Positions 9,807-18,704 of a stretch of DNA of 64,000 bases are shown one piece after another. How positions within the stretch are numbered: the first letter of the stretch is position 1; every line of letters starts with the position of its first letter. The notes below the pieces were generated by a model that saw nothing but the letters and a program-made list of their open reading frames with translations, did not search any database and was not told where the DNA came from. The stretch lies in NCBI GenBank assembly GCA_965279165.1, contig OZ257140.1, forward strand, positions 372,001 through 436,000. The letters are read 5' to 3'. Source of the DNA: JBAYIE01 sp965279165 (lineage in GTDB: Bacteria > Bacteroidota > Bacteroidia > UKL13-3). A program made the translations under genes and the position numbers.

Positions 9807-9925
9807 GAAAGGGATTAGGGATTAAGGATTAGGGAACAGTGCTTAGTGAACAGGGCTTAGTGAACAGTGATTAGTGCTTAGTGCTTAGTGAACTGTGAAC
9901 TGTGAACTAAGAACCGTGAACCATT
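9807..9925 (+). repeat. G-rich / direct-repeat tail downstream of the DUF6913 gene
   Basis: The tract starts four bases after the stop codon with GGGATTAGGG and GGATTAGGG units. It then runs into short direct repeats of GTGCTTAGTGAACAG, GTGCTTA and TGTGAAC. All units lie in the coding orientation of the gene they follow and contain TAG/TAA in several frames. No ORF of substance is present, and dapA begins shortly after. Confidence 0.85.
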
Positions 9926-9957
9926 TACTTAAACATAGAACAAAACAATATAACAGT

Positions 9958-10824
9958 ATGAAAGGTACAGGAGTAGCATTGGTAACACCATTTAAAAGCG
10001 ATATGCAAATCGATTTTGATGCGTTAGAAAAAATTATAAATCATGTAATTAATGGTGGGGTTGAATATGTAGTTGCTTTAGGAACTACAGGAGAAGCTCC
10101 CACTTTATCCAAAGACGAAAAGAAAAAAGTATATGCTTTTATTGCTGAAAAAGTTAACGGTAGGGTACCTTGTGTAGCCGGTATCGGAGGCAACTATACA
10201 CAGGAAGTTATCGAAACCATTAAAGCATTTAATTTCGATAAATACGACGCCATTCTGTCGGTTAGTCCGTATTACAACAAACCAAACCAAGATGGCATAT
10301 ACCTGCATTATATGGAAATTGCTAAAATTGCTCCCAAGCCTGTCATTATTTATAATGTTCCCGGACGAACAGGCTCTTCTGTTTCGGCTGCCACAACTTT
10401 AAAACTGGCAAATGCATCCGGCAATTTTATTGCAACCAAAGAAGCATCCGGTAATGCCGAACAATTCATGGATATCCTCAAAGACAAACCGGTTGGATTT
10501 TCGGTGATTTCAGGCGACGATAATTTAACCCTCCCCTATCTTTCTATGGGTATGTCGGGTGTAATTTCTGTGATTGCCAATGCATTTCCAAAAGCCTATT
10601 CGGATATGGTTCGTGCAGGTTTGAAAGGAGATTTTGAAACCGGTAGAAAATTGCATTTCCAATTGTATGATGCGATGAAAACCATATTTATGGATGGTAG
10701 TCCGGGAGGTATTAAAGTTATTTTAAATGAAATGGGTTTATGCGAAAACTATGTTCGTTTGCCTTTGGCTCCGGTTAACAAAGAATTAGAAGCTAAATTG
10801 CGTCGACTCGCCAAAATTGCTTAA
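9958..10824 (+). CDS. dapA: 4-hydroxy-tetrahydrodipicolinate synthase
   Basis: DapA condenses pyruvate with aspartate semialdehyde in the lysine/diaminopimelate pathway. I choose ATG 9958 (MKGTGVALVTPF); the longer reading frame from 9895 would add 21 residues encoded by the upstream repeat. The 288-residue TIM barrel shows ALGTTGEAPTLS near residue 42, the catalytic Tyr in IIYNVPGRTG near 131, and the Schiff-base lysine in ATKEASGN at residue 161, the same position as in E. coli. The stop codon shares four bases (TTAA) with the convergent arginase gene. Confidence 0.96.
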   Translation: MKGTGVALVTPFKSDMQIDFDALEKIINHVINGGVEYVVALGTTGEAPTLSKDEKKKVYAFIAEKVNGRVPCVAGIGGNYTQEVIETIKAFNFDKYDAILSVSPYYNKPNQDGIYLHYMEIAKIAPKPVIIYNVPGRTGSSVSAATTLKLANASGNFIATKEASGNAEQFMDILKDKPVGFSVISGDDNLTLPYLSMGMSGVISVIANAFPKAYSDMVRAGLKGDFETGRKLHFQLYDAMKTIFMDGSPGGIKVILNEMGLCENYVRLPLAPVNKELEAKLRRLAKIA

Positions 10825-11765
10825 ACTTTAGCAAATACTTTTTTTACCAAATCGGCTACATACCGATGCATTGGCTTTTCTTCATCCAGCAATGGATTTA
10901 CTTCCGTTATTTCAAATCCTATCAGGTTTTTGAGTGGAATAAAGGTTTGAAGCAAATACTCTGCTTGCTCAATGGTTAATCCGTTTTCGACCGGCGTTCC
11001 TGTTCCTACAGAAATAGAGGGATCCAAACTATCCACATCAAAAGACACATAAATATAGTCACAATTCTTCAAGTGTTCTAATGATTGGCGAGCTATTGTT
11101 TCTATTCCTATTTGCTTGATATCATTTGGGTTAAACACCTTCACTTCTTCTTTAACAAGAATACGATCTTCTTCAGTTTCGGTGCTGCGCAACGCAATAA
11201 ATACCAAGTCACTTCCTTGAATTTTTGGTGTAATTCGTCTTCTCCCCAAACGTTTCAAATCTTCCCATAATTTTCTCGTTATGTCTTTTGGTTGATTCTT
11301 ACCAATATCCCTGTGGTCGTCGCCCATCAATGCTGCTATTGGCATCCCATGTATATTGCCAGATGGTGTCGTATAGATGCTGTGTAAATCGGCATGTGCA
11401 TCAATCCAAATTACGCCTATACGACTGTTGGCATAATAATCCTTAATACCCGAAATTAACGCATTGGCGCTGCTATGGTCTCCTGAAAAAATGATAGGAA
11501 CCTTTTTTATCTGCAAGAGCTCCGAAATATTGCGGCAAATCTTGAACTGAAAATCATAAATATTTTCGATATTCTTACCAAAAGGAGTTTCGGTGCTCGC
11601 CGGTGATTCTTTGGGCACCAACCTTACATAATTATAAATATCAAATCCCTCAAATTGCAGCGATTTCAGTTCATTTATGAGGGCTTGAGGCCCTAAAGCG
11701 GCGCCGCGTTTTCCTGCTCCGAAATCACTTTCAACGGTTACTAACTTAAAACGCTCATCGCGCAT
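10821..11765 (-). CDS. Arginase / ureohydrolase family protein
   Basis: The manganese ligands of the ureohydrolase superfamily are present: GDHSS at residues 95-99, DAHADLH at 122-128, and SFDVDSLDP near 233, followed by GTGTPVENGLT. Length (314) fits arginase/agmatinase. Divergent placement beside CtlX, which makes ornithine from citrulline, favours arginase (arginine to ornithine and urea) over agmatinase or formimidoylglutamase, but sequence alone does not settle it. The gene converges on dapA with a four-base overlap of stop codons. A TAAATTTG -7 box lies 24 bases upstream. Confidence 0.88.
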   Translation of the reverse strand: MRDERFKLVTVESDFGAGKRGAALGPQALINELKSLQFEGFDIYNYVRLVPKESPASTETPFGKNIENIYDFQFKICRNISELLQIKKVPIIFSGDHSSANALISGIKDYYANSRIGVIWIDAHADLHSIYTTPSGNIHGMPIAALMGDDHRDIGKNQPKDITRKLWEDLKRLGRRRITPKIQGSDLVFIALRSTETEEDRILVKEEVKVFNPNDIKQIGIETIARQSLEHLKNCDYIYVSFDVDSLDPSISVGTGTPVENGLTIEQAEYLLQTFIPLKNLIGFEITEVNPLLDEEKPMHRYVADLVKKVFAKV

Positions 11766-11788
11766 ATAACTTTATAAATGGTACCCTG

Positions 11789-11796
11789 CAAATTTA
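11789..11796 (-). promoter_or_regulatory. Bacteroidota-type -7 box (TAAATTTG) for the arginase gene
   Basis: Read on the minus strand, the octamer is a perfect TAnnTTTG match 24 bases upstream of the arginase ATG, giving a leader of about 18 bases. A -33 TTTG at standard spacing is not evident. Confidence 0.4.
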
Positions 11797-11890
11797 ACCA
11801 AATTAAGGTAGTGTGCTTAAAATGTTGATACCTCTGTTACTGCACCTTAACATTTTTGCATTCATTTGAAGCACCAACAAAGTATATTAA

Positions 11891-12805
11891 ATGTCGCAGA
11901 TTACCTCCACTATATTGATGATTCGCCCCGTTGGGTTTGAATTTAATGAACAAACAGCTTCAACCAATGCCTTCCAACGCAGCGAATCGAAAAGGGAAAA
12001 TATTCAAGAAAGGGCACTAAAAGAATTTAACCAAATGGTTCGCTTGTTGCGCGACCATGGCGTAAATGTAATTATAGTAGATGATACCATCGAACCACAT
12101 ACACCCGATTCTATATTCCCAAATAATTGGTTTTCAACCCACGAAGAAGGTTTGGTTGTTATTTATCCGATGCATGCCGTTAACCGCAGGTATGAAAGAC
12201 GAGCAGATATCCTGCAAACCTTATCGGATCAGTTTGTGATGTTTGATATCGTGGATTTAACCTCTGCCGAAATGGAGAACAAATTTCTGGAAGGTACTGG
12301 TAGTATGGTTCTCGACCGCGAGGCAAGGATATGCTATGCCTGTTTGTCGCCCAGAACAAATAAGGAATTGCTCGAACAGTTTTGCAATAAATTAGGATAC
12401 GAATTAATGGCATTTCATGCGGTAGATGAAAACAACAACCCTATTTACCATACCAATGTGGTAATGTGTGTAGGGGAAGAATTTATGGTGATTTGCATGG
12501 ATTGTATTCCCGATAAGGAAGAACAACACCGCATTCACCAATCTACTTCCAAACAAATCATTCCAATATCCTACCAACAAATGAATCAGTTTGCCGGTAA
12601 TATGCTCGAAGTAACCAATAACAAACAAGATCATTTACTCATCATGAGTACTACTGCTTATCAATCCTTGCAACCCGAACAAATTACCCAACTCGAAAAA
12701 TTTGCACATATCATTCATTCTTCCATTTCCACAATCGAAGAACATGGCGGAGGTAGTGCGCGTTGTATGATGGCGGAGATATTTTTACCAGTGAAGGGGA
12801 AGTAG
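11891..12805 (+). CDS. ctlX: Citrulline-utilisation hydrolase CtlX (arginine-deiminase-like fold)
   Basis: This 304-residue member of the guanidino-group-modifying superfamily resembles the Bacteroidota CtlX group, which hydrolyses citrulline to ornithine. Visible motifs are PDSIFPNNW (residues 72-80), the EGTGSMVLDR stretch near 137, the catalytic-type histidine in YHTNVVMCVGEE, and the nucleophile Cys292 in GGGSARCM near the C-terminus. It is divergent from the arginase gene, so both may feed ornithine production. The stop TAG is immediately followed by a TTAGGGGTTAGGG tail. A dimethylarginine-hydrolase-like specificity cannot be excluded. Confidence 0.88.
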   Translation: MSQITSTILMIRPVGFEFNEQTASTNAFQRSESKRENIQERALKEFNQMVRLLRDHGVNVIIVDDTIEPHTPDSIFPNNWFSTHEEGLVVIYPMHAVNRRYERRADILQTLSDQFVMFDIVDLTSAEMENKFLEGTGSMVLDREARICYACLSPRTNKELLEQFCNKLGYELMAFHAVDENNNPIYHTNVVMCVGEEFMVICMDCIPDKEEQHRIHQSTSKQIIPISYQQMNQFAGNMLEVTNNKQDHLLIMSTTAYQSLQPEQITQLEKFAHIIHSSISTIEEHGGGSARCMMAEIFLPVKGK

Positions 12806-12948
12806 TTAGGGGTTAGGGAAGAGGCAAAAGGCAGGAGGCAAGAGGGTGGTATATTAACATTTAGGATTTCAGTTGAAACCCACTTCAACACCTCAACACC
12901 TCAACACATCAACACCTCAACACTTCAACACTTCAACACCTCAACACT
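12806..12948. repeat. Stop-abutting TTAGGG tail plus period-8 tandem repeat
   Basis: Directly after the ctlX stop come TTAGGGG and TTAGGG units and GGCAAAAGGCAGGAGGC. From 12886 to 12948 there are about eight head-to-tail copies of the octamer AACACCTC with variants AACACATC and AACACTTC. The same octamer family recurs at 24712-24815. Confidence 0.9.
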
Positions 12949-12951
12949 CGT

Positions 12952-12975
12952 CCACCTTAGCTTTAGCGAAGGTGG
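12952..12975. terminator. Hairpin between convergent ctlX and trpS
   Basis: CCACCTT (12952-12958) pairs perfectly with AAGGTGG (12969-12975) across a 10-base loop containing GCTTTAGC. It sits between two convergent genes, where a bidirectional terminator would be expected, but there is no T-run. It may instead be an interspersed palindrome. Confidence 0.35.
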
Positions 12976-12994
12976 GAAACACTTAGTACTAGAA

Positions 12995-13999
12995 CTAGTA
13001 GAACTTCTTCAATCCAACCGCTGCCCTTACTTCCTGCATGGTTTTGGAGGCACTTTCGGTTGCTTTTTCGGCACCCATTTTAGCTACTTTGGCAAGGTAT
13101 GCGTTATCGGTAGAAATAGAGGCTATCTTTTCCCTGATTGGTGCCAGATAAACTATCATGTCTTCGGCTATTTGCTTTTTAAAATCGCCATATCGTATGG
13201 TGCAACTTGCATAGTCGTTTTGGAATTGTGTTAAAGTTTCAGGACTGGATACCATTTGCATCAGGTCGAATAAATTTTTAACAGAGGGAGGTGGAATTGC
13301 GTTTTGTTCAGTTGGTCCGGCATCCGTTACTGCTTTACTTAACTTCTTACGAATCAAATCTGCAGGATCACACAATTTTATTACGCTATTTTCTCCATCA
13401 CTTTTACTCATTTTTCCTCCACCGGATAATCCGGGAACTTTTACCAATTGAGTACCGTAATTAAATGCAAAAGGCTCCGGGAATATTGCAGTTTCATAGA
13501 TTCTATTAAACCGGTTACCGAATGTGCGAGCCATTTCCAGATGTTGTTCCTGATCCTTTCCAACAGGCACCTTGGTAGCTTTATGGATAATAATATCGGC
13601 TGCCATTAAAACCGGATAAGTAAGTAATCCTGCGTTGATATTATCAGGTTGTGTTTTTGCTTTTTCCTTAAATGAAGTTACCCTTTCAAGTTCGCCTTTG
13701 TATGCATGCATATTCAGCATCATATACAATTCAGGAATCTCAGGCAAATCACTTTGGATATAAATGGCACAAGCTTCGGGATCAATTCCACAAGCAAGAT
13801 ATTCGGCTAAAACAGTTTTAACGCTTTCGTGTAAATCTTTGGGATTAGGATGCGTAGTTAATGAATGATAATCTGCAATAAAAAAATAACAGGTATACTC
13901 GTGTTGCATTTTTATAAAATTCTTCACCGCCCCCATATAGTTGCCTAAATGGAGATTGCCGGTTGGCCGTATACCGCTTACTACTATTTCTTTGTTCAT
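12995..13999 (-). CDS. trpS: Tryptophanyl-tRNA synthetase
   Basis: This class I aminoacyl-tRNA synthetase charges tRNA-Trp. The 334-residue protein has the HIGH-type motif HLGN at residues 17-20 within GIRPTGNLHLGNYMGAVKNF and the KMSKS loop (GGGKMSKSDGE) near residue 198; length is normal for bacterial TrpS. The ATG at 13999 places the conserved IVVSGIRPTG at the N-terminus as expected. The frame ends TAG, then after one codon TAG and after another TAA, an in-frame triple stop. Confidence 0.97.
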   Translation of the reverse strand: MNKEIVVSGIRPTGNLHLGNYMGAVKNFIKMQHEYTCYFFIADYHSLTTHPNPKDLHESVKTVLAEYLACGIDPEACAIYIQSDLPEIPELYMMLNMHAYKGELERVTSFKEKAKTQPDNINAGLLTYPVLMAADIIIHKATKVPVGKDQEQHLEMARTFGNRFNRIYETAIFPEPFAFNYGTQLVKVPGLSGGGKMSKSDGENSVIKLCDPADLIRKKLSKAVTDAGPTEQNAIPPPSVKNLFDLMQMVSSPETLTQFQNDYASCTIRYGDFKKQIAEDMIVYLAPIREKIASISTDNAYLAKVAKMGAEKATESASKTMQEVRAAVGLKKFY

Positions 14000-14111
14000 G
14001 GAAAATAATCTTACCGCAAATAAAGTAAATCAAATCGTAAATAATGTAATTGACTAAATTCAAAAAAAGTAACATCCATTTTTTGCTATATTGCAATAAA
14101 TAAATACGGCT

Positions 14112-17100
14112 ATGAATCGGCTACTTTTAACCATGATCTTATTGCTTCAACTATTTGGGGCAAAGGCACAAGAATGTTCTAACAACTGCGAAAAAAACTA
14201 TCATAATACCGATAGAGATATATCCGTTGGCAGAAATGAAGTGGTTTGTTTAACAGGAACATTCAAGGGAAATATTAAGATGAAGGGTGGTGAACTTTAT
14301 GTTTGTGCCAATGCTACCATCTATGAAATTGAAGTTACAAATCCTTCAAGCATTTATTTGATGCCGGTTCAAACTACAACCATACAAACTATCAATGCCA
14401 ATAATAATATTCTCTCCATTCATAATTTTTCTGATTCCGTAATTATTCAAAATGGAAACTTCAATTCAACCTTTCAGTTATTTAATTTCGGGAAGTTGTA
14501 TTGCAATTTCAGTAATTTCAATAATCGGGTAGAAATTACCAACTCGGGCAATCTAGTATTCAGCAATGGATTAAACTTGAACAATACCGGTTCGATTTTC
14601 AACACTAAATTTATGAAAATTGTTGGGAGGTTAAACATGAATAACCCCGGTGTTATCATTAATAGTTCCTGTAATTTCGAAATTACCGGTGGACTTAATT
14701 TGGGTGGTCAACAACTAATGTTCGACAACAACGGAATCTTCAAACTGAATGGTGGATTGAACATTAATTCGGGGAGTATTACATTAAAAGATGCAACCAT
14801 GATGCAGGTGGATAATATGACTGTAGGCGGTTACATAGAAGGTATAGGAGGCCGTTCCACGATTGAATGTACGAATGCACCAAACTTAAATCAACCCGGA
14901 TCCATTAAAGGCAATATTTCTTTATGTGTAAAAACTGGTACCTTTAATCCCAATTCGGGAACAGTGGTTGCTCCAGCCACCGTAGATTGCAACAACCCAT
15001 TGGGTTCTAATGATTGTCGGGATTTAGGTACTAGTAATGCAGGAGAAATATTCCGTCTCAAAACCAACAATGCTACCGATTGGAATAACTCCTCCAATTG
15101 GGAAATGTTTTTTAATAACCAATGGCAAAATGCACCTTTGGGAAGATATCCGATGAAGGGAGCAAGCGTTTTTATTGATGGAAATAAAAAAATCAATATT
15201 ATCGGTTCTGTTTTATCAAAATCTATCACCTTAGGCAATGCAACATCGTATGGAATTATTGAATCAACAACCGGCTCAAATATGATTACTTCCACCGACT
15301 CATTGAATTTTGCAAATCCCAATTCGCTAATAAAAATAGCAGGATTAACAGCTGCAAAAAATGTTTCAGGAACTATTCAGTTATTTGGCTCATCAAGCAC
15401 CAAACTTATTTTAAACCTTAATACAAGTACAAGCGGTACAGTTAATCTAAAAATGGATAATTCGACTTCGGGTTCATCCAAATTATCGGAACTGAATTAC
15501 AATATAGGAGCAGGTACACTATTGCTAATGGATACCCTTAAGATCACCCGATCTATTCAACCCATTACCGGAACATTAAACACAAACAACAAGCTCATTT
15601 TACTTTCCGACAACCAACTTTCAGCCAGTATTTTGAAAGGTAGTGGCAATTATCTAACAGGTAAGGTTAAAATTCAGGATTATATACCGGCCATTGCAAG
15701 AAGGTATCGTTTCTTAAGCTCTCCGGTTGGTACAAACTTAAAAGACTGGCAGGAAGAAGTTTTTATTACAGGGAATAACAGTGCCGGAAATGCAACAGGT
15801 ACCACTCCTGGGCTTCTAAACTCAGCAGGATTTGATGCTACACCAAGCAACAATCCGGGTATATATTATTATGATGAAACTGTATCAGGCCACATGGATA
15901 ATGGTTGGATGGCTATAACCAATGAAACGAATACATTAGCAGATATTCCCTTGGTTATCGGCAAAGGATACCGCATGTTTATCAGAGGCGATAGAAGTGA
16001 TATTGGCAGGTTGGATGGTACAAATCAAACCCAAAACGAAGTAACATTGGATCTCTATGGTAACATACATACCGGTGATTTTAATTTTCCACTTTTATTC
16101 TCCTCTTCAGGATTGGATAAAAACAATGGTTGGAATTTGGTTGGTAATCCTTACCCTGCTGCCTACGATTTTAAAACCTTTTATGAAACAGAAGAAGCAT
16201 CATACGATAATATAGATCCAACCATTTGGATTTATAATGCGAAAACAAATTCCTATGTAAGTTATAATTTCAGGTCGGAAGCCGGCAGCATGGGAGGAGG
16301 AATTATTCCTCCAGGACAAAGTTTTTGGATCAAAGCAAATAGATCAAATCCAATTTTAACTTGGCATGAAAAATATAAAATTTCGGATAATGGCGTTGAT
16401 TATCGATCAGTTGAACAAAGTACCGACGAAATTAAATTCACCTTGATAAAGGATAGCATCAATTCTGACCAGTTAATTATTAAATACATGAATGGTGCTA
16501 CCAAGTTAAAAGATGAATATGATATTGAGAAGTTCTGGAGTTCTATAGGGATTGGAACGTTTGGAACAGATAGCGTTTATCTTGATTTGTCTGCTCGTCC
16601 GATTGATTATTATAATACAGATTTTGTACCTGTCTATTTTTATGTAGATGCTTCAGGTACCTATAAACTTGAAATTCAACATAATTTAAACCAATATACC
16701 CTTGGTTCCAGTTTGTACTTGCTGGATGATTATACGCAACAATATATCAACCTCAAAACAAATCCTTCCTACACATTTACAGTAGATAAAAATATTCCTG
16801 CTACAGAAAATTATAACCGATTCTATTTGGTTTATTTACCTGCTGTTCCAAGTCCTACAAATATTACCTATTTTATAGGAGAACGCGACAAGAGCAATGT
16901 ATTGTTAAACTGGGGAACAGACATTGAACCTTTCCCTTTAACCATGGATATAGAAAGAGGTGAAACGTTTAATAGTTTTCAAAAAATTGGTTCCATATCT
17001 GGAACCGGAAGTACAATAGAAGGTGCAGATTATGAATTCATTGATTCTACAGCCATATTCAACAACCAATTATATTACCGTCTAATTCTAAATGATTCTA

Positions 17101-17423
17101 TATACGGAAACCGTCCAAGTACCATTATCATGTTAGATTACACCGGAATAAAAAGCATTTCGGCAAAAGAAAATTTGTTTAATATCTATCCAAATCCGGT
17201 TCATGCTTATGCAACCCTTAATTTTGCTGAAAACTCTTCAGCGAATTCATACAACATAAAAATTTATACCATTAATGGATTGCTTTGTTATAGCTTGAAA
17301 ACTGAAACTACATCTAATGCTAAAATAATAATACCTACAGAATTACTAAGACCGGGTATGTATTTTATAGAAGCAACCGATAAGGAAGGAAAAGTTTCTA
17401 ATGCTAAATTTATTAAAGAATAA
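14112..17423 (+). CDS. Large secreted protein with type IX secretion C-terminal sorting domain
   Basis: The 1103-residue product has a signal peptide (about residues 1-20, ending GAKAQ). Residues 60-300 are Asn-rich short repeats resembling a beta-helix (repeated LNMNNPG / LNINSG-like rungs). The middle contains a long beta-rich region with NGWNLVGNPYPAAYDF, typical of Bacteroidota surface proteins. The final 80 residues form a Por secretion tail: FNIYPNPVHAYATLNF at the start and GMYFIEATDKEGKVSNAKFI at the end. It is therefore predicted to be exported by Sec, moved through the outer membrane by the T9SS and anchored or released at the surface. Binding target unknown. Confidence 0.85.
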   Translation: MNRLLLTMILLLQLFGAKAQECSNNCEKNYHNTDRDISVGRNEVVCLTGTFKGNIKMKGGELYVCANATIYEIEVTNPSSIYLMPVQTTTIQTINANNNILSIHNFSDSVIIQNGNFNSTFQLFNFGKLYCNFSNFNNRVEITNSGNLVFSNGLNLNNTGSIFNTKFMKIVGRLNMNNPGVIINSSCNFEITGGLNLGGQQLMFDNNGIFKLNGGLNINSGSITLKDATMMQVDNMTVGGYIEGIGGRSTIECTNAPNLNQPGSIKGNISLCVKTGTFNPNSGTVVAPATVDCNNPLGSNDCRDLGTSNAGEIFRLKTNNATDWNNSSNWEMFFNNQWQNAPLGRYPMKGASVFIDGNKKINIIGSVLSKSITLGNATSYGIIESTTGSNMITSTDSLNFANPNSLIKIAGLTAAKNVSGTIQLFGSSSTKLILNLNTSTSGTVNLKMDNSTSGSSKLSELNYNIGAGTLLLMDTLKITRSIQPITGTLNTNNKLILLSDNQLSASILKGSGNYLTGKVKIQDYIPAIARRYRFLSSPVGTNLKDWQEEVFITGNNSAGNATGTTPGLLNSAGFDATPSNNPGIYYYDETVSGHMDNGWMAITNETNTLADIPLVIGKGYRMFIRGDRSDIGRLDGTNQTQNEVTLDLYGNIHTGDFNFPLLFSSSGLDKNNGWNLVGNPYPAAYDFKTFYETEEASYDNIDPTIWIYNAKTNSYVSYNFRSEAGSMGGGIIPPGQSFWIKANRSNPILTWHEKYKISDNGVDYRSVEQSTDEIKFTLIKDSINSDQLIIKYMNGATKLKDEYDIEKFWSSIGIGTFGTDSVYLDLSARPIDYYNTDFVPVYFYVDASGTYKLEIQHNLNQYTLGSSLYLLDDYTQQYINLKTNPSYTFTVDKNIPATENYNRFYLVYLPAVPSPTNITYFIGERDKSNVLLNWGTDIEPFPLTMDIERGETFNSFQKIGSISGTGSTIEGADYEFIDSTAIFNNQLYYRLILNDSIYGNRPSTIIMLDYTGIKSISAKENLFNIYPNPVHAYATLNFAENSSANSYNIKIYTINGLLCYSLKTETTSNAKIIIPTELLRPGMYFIEATDKEGKVSNAKFIKE

Positions 17424-17441
17424 TCCTGTTACTTACTTATT

Positions 17442-18704
17442 GTGATTTCGAATTTACGAATATTTACTACCCAAATTTTTGAAAGCATAAACTTTGCCGT
17501 TATTGCATTAAATGCAAATAAAGTTCGTGCTATCCTATCTACTTTAGGAATAACGATTGGTATTTTTTGCATCATTATGGTTTTAACATTGGTTAATTCC
17601 CTTGAAAAAAATGTGCAACAAAGTGTTGAATCGTTAGGTAAAGATGTGGTTTTTGTAGATAAATGGCCATGGATTTTTACGGAGAATTACCAGTGGTGGA
17701 AATACATGAACCGTCCCAATCCAAAATTAGATGAACTAAAACATATCCACGAATCCTCTTTGCTCTCCGAAGCCTCAGCGATGGTAGTAACCATGGGAAA
17801 CATAACTGTTAAATACCAAAGCAACTCCATTCAAGGGGTTAATATCCTCGCGGTTTCTCAAGAATACAACCAAATAAAAACACTTGAATTTACCGAAGGC
17901 AGATATTTTACAGAAACGGAATCATTACATGGCACGGATGTTTGTATAATAGGAAGTCAGATTGCAGAAACCTTATTCCCGGGATTAATTACTTTTGAAA
18001 GACCAATACTTATAAAAGGAAGAAAATACCGGGTAATAGGTGTGTTAAAAAAAGAAGGCGAGAGCATGCTAGGAGGAAGTATGGACAACCAGCTTATTTT
18101 ACCGGTAAAGTCCGTGGCTTCTTACATTCGGATTAACTCGGATCGAATGAACGCACAAATACAAGTTAAGGCTATCCCCTCTTCTTCTGTTGATCAGGTT
18201 GAAGAAGAATTGAGAGGTATTATGCGGGCAAAGAGAAAGTTAAAACCGGGACAAGAAGAAAATTTTGCATTAAACAAAACAACCTTGATAGCCGAACCAA
18301 TCAAACAGCTATTTGGGGTAATAACTTTTGCAGGTTGGATTATTGGTGGCTTTTCCATGATTGTAGGAGGTTTCGGAATTGCCAATATTATGTTTGTTTC
18401 GGTTAAAGAAAGAACCAATCAAATTGGAATCCAAAAAGCATTGGGTGCAAAAAACTATTTTGTGCTTACCGAATTTTTAGCCGAAGCCGTTTTGCTTTGT
18501 CTAGCCGGTGGAACCATTGGATTGTTATTGGTAGCCGGGTTAAGTTATATAGCAACCAATTTGTTGGATTTTAAAGTTTATATGAGTACCGGAAATATTA
18601 TAACCGGACTAATGGTTTCTGTAATAATTGGCCTTGTATCAGGATTTATCCCGGCTTATACCGCTTCACAACTCAACCCAATCGACGCCATTCGCGCCAA
18701 ATAA
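17442..18704 (+). CDS. MacB/FtsX-type ABC transporter permease
   Basis: Translation begins at GTG 17442, 18 bases after the upstream stop. The 420-residue protein has one N-terminal membrane helix (about residues 31-52), a long periplasmic MacB-PCD-like domain, and three C-terminal helices of the FtsX domain, with the conserved VKERTNQIGIQKALGA segment and a closing PAYTASQLNPIDAIRAK. Such permeases work with an ATPase and often an adaptor for export of macrolides, peptides or lipoproteins; no ATPase gene is adjacent, so partners must lie elsewhere. Substrate unknown. Confidence 0.85.
   Translation: MISNLRIFTTQIFESINFAVIALNANKVRAILSTLGITIGIFCIIMVLTLVNSLEKNVQQSVESLGKDVVFVDKWPWIFTENYQWWKYMNRPNPKLDELKHIHESSLLSEASAMVVTMGNITVKYQSNSIQGVNILAVSQEYNQIKTLEFTEGRYFTETESLHGTDVCIIGSQIAETLFPGLITFERPILIKGRKYRVIGVLKKEGESMLGGSMDNQLILPVKSVASYIRINSDRMNAQIQVKAIPSSSVDQVEEELRGIMRAKRKLKPGQEENFALNKTTLIAEPIKQLFGVITFAGWIIGGFSMIVGGFGIANIMFVSVKERTNQIGIQKALGAKNYFVLTEFLAEAVLLCLAGGTIGLLLVAGLSYIATNLLDFKVYMSTGNIITGLMVSVIIGLVSGFIPAYTASQLNPIDAIRAK

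Noticed and set aside
9895..9957. Longer dapA N-terminus
   Set aside because: The extra 21 residues are encoded by the GTGAACTGTGAAC repeat, and the conserved DapA N-terminus starts at 9958.
12886..12948. Possible CRISPR array
   Set aside because: Units are 8 bases with no spacers and no cas genes are present; it is a simple tandem repeat. The same holds for 24712-24815.
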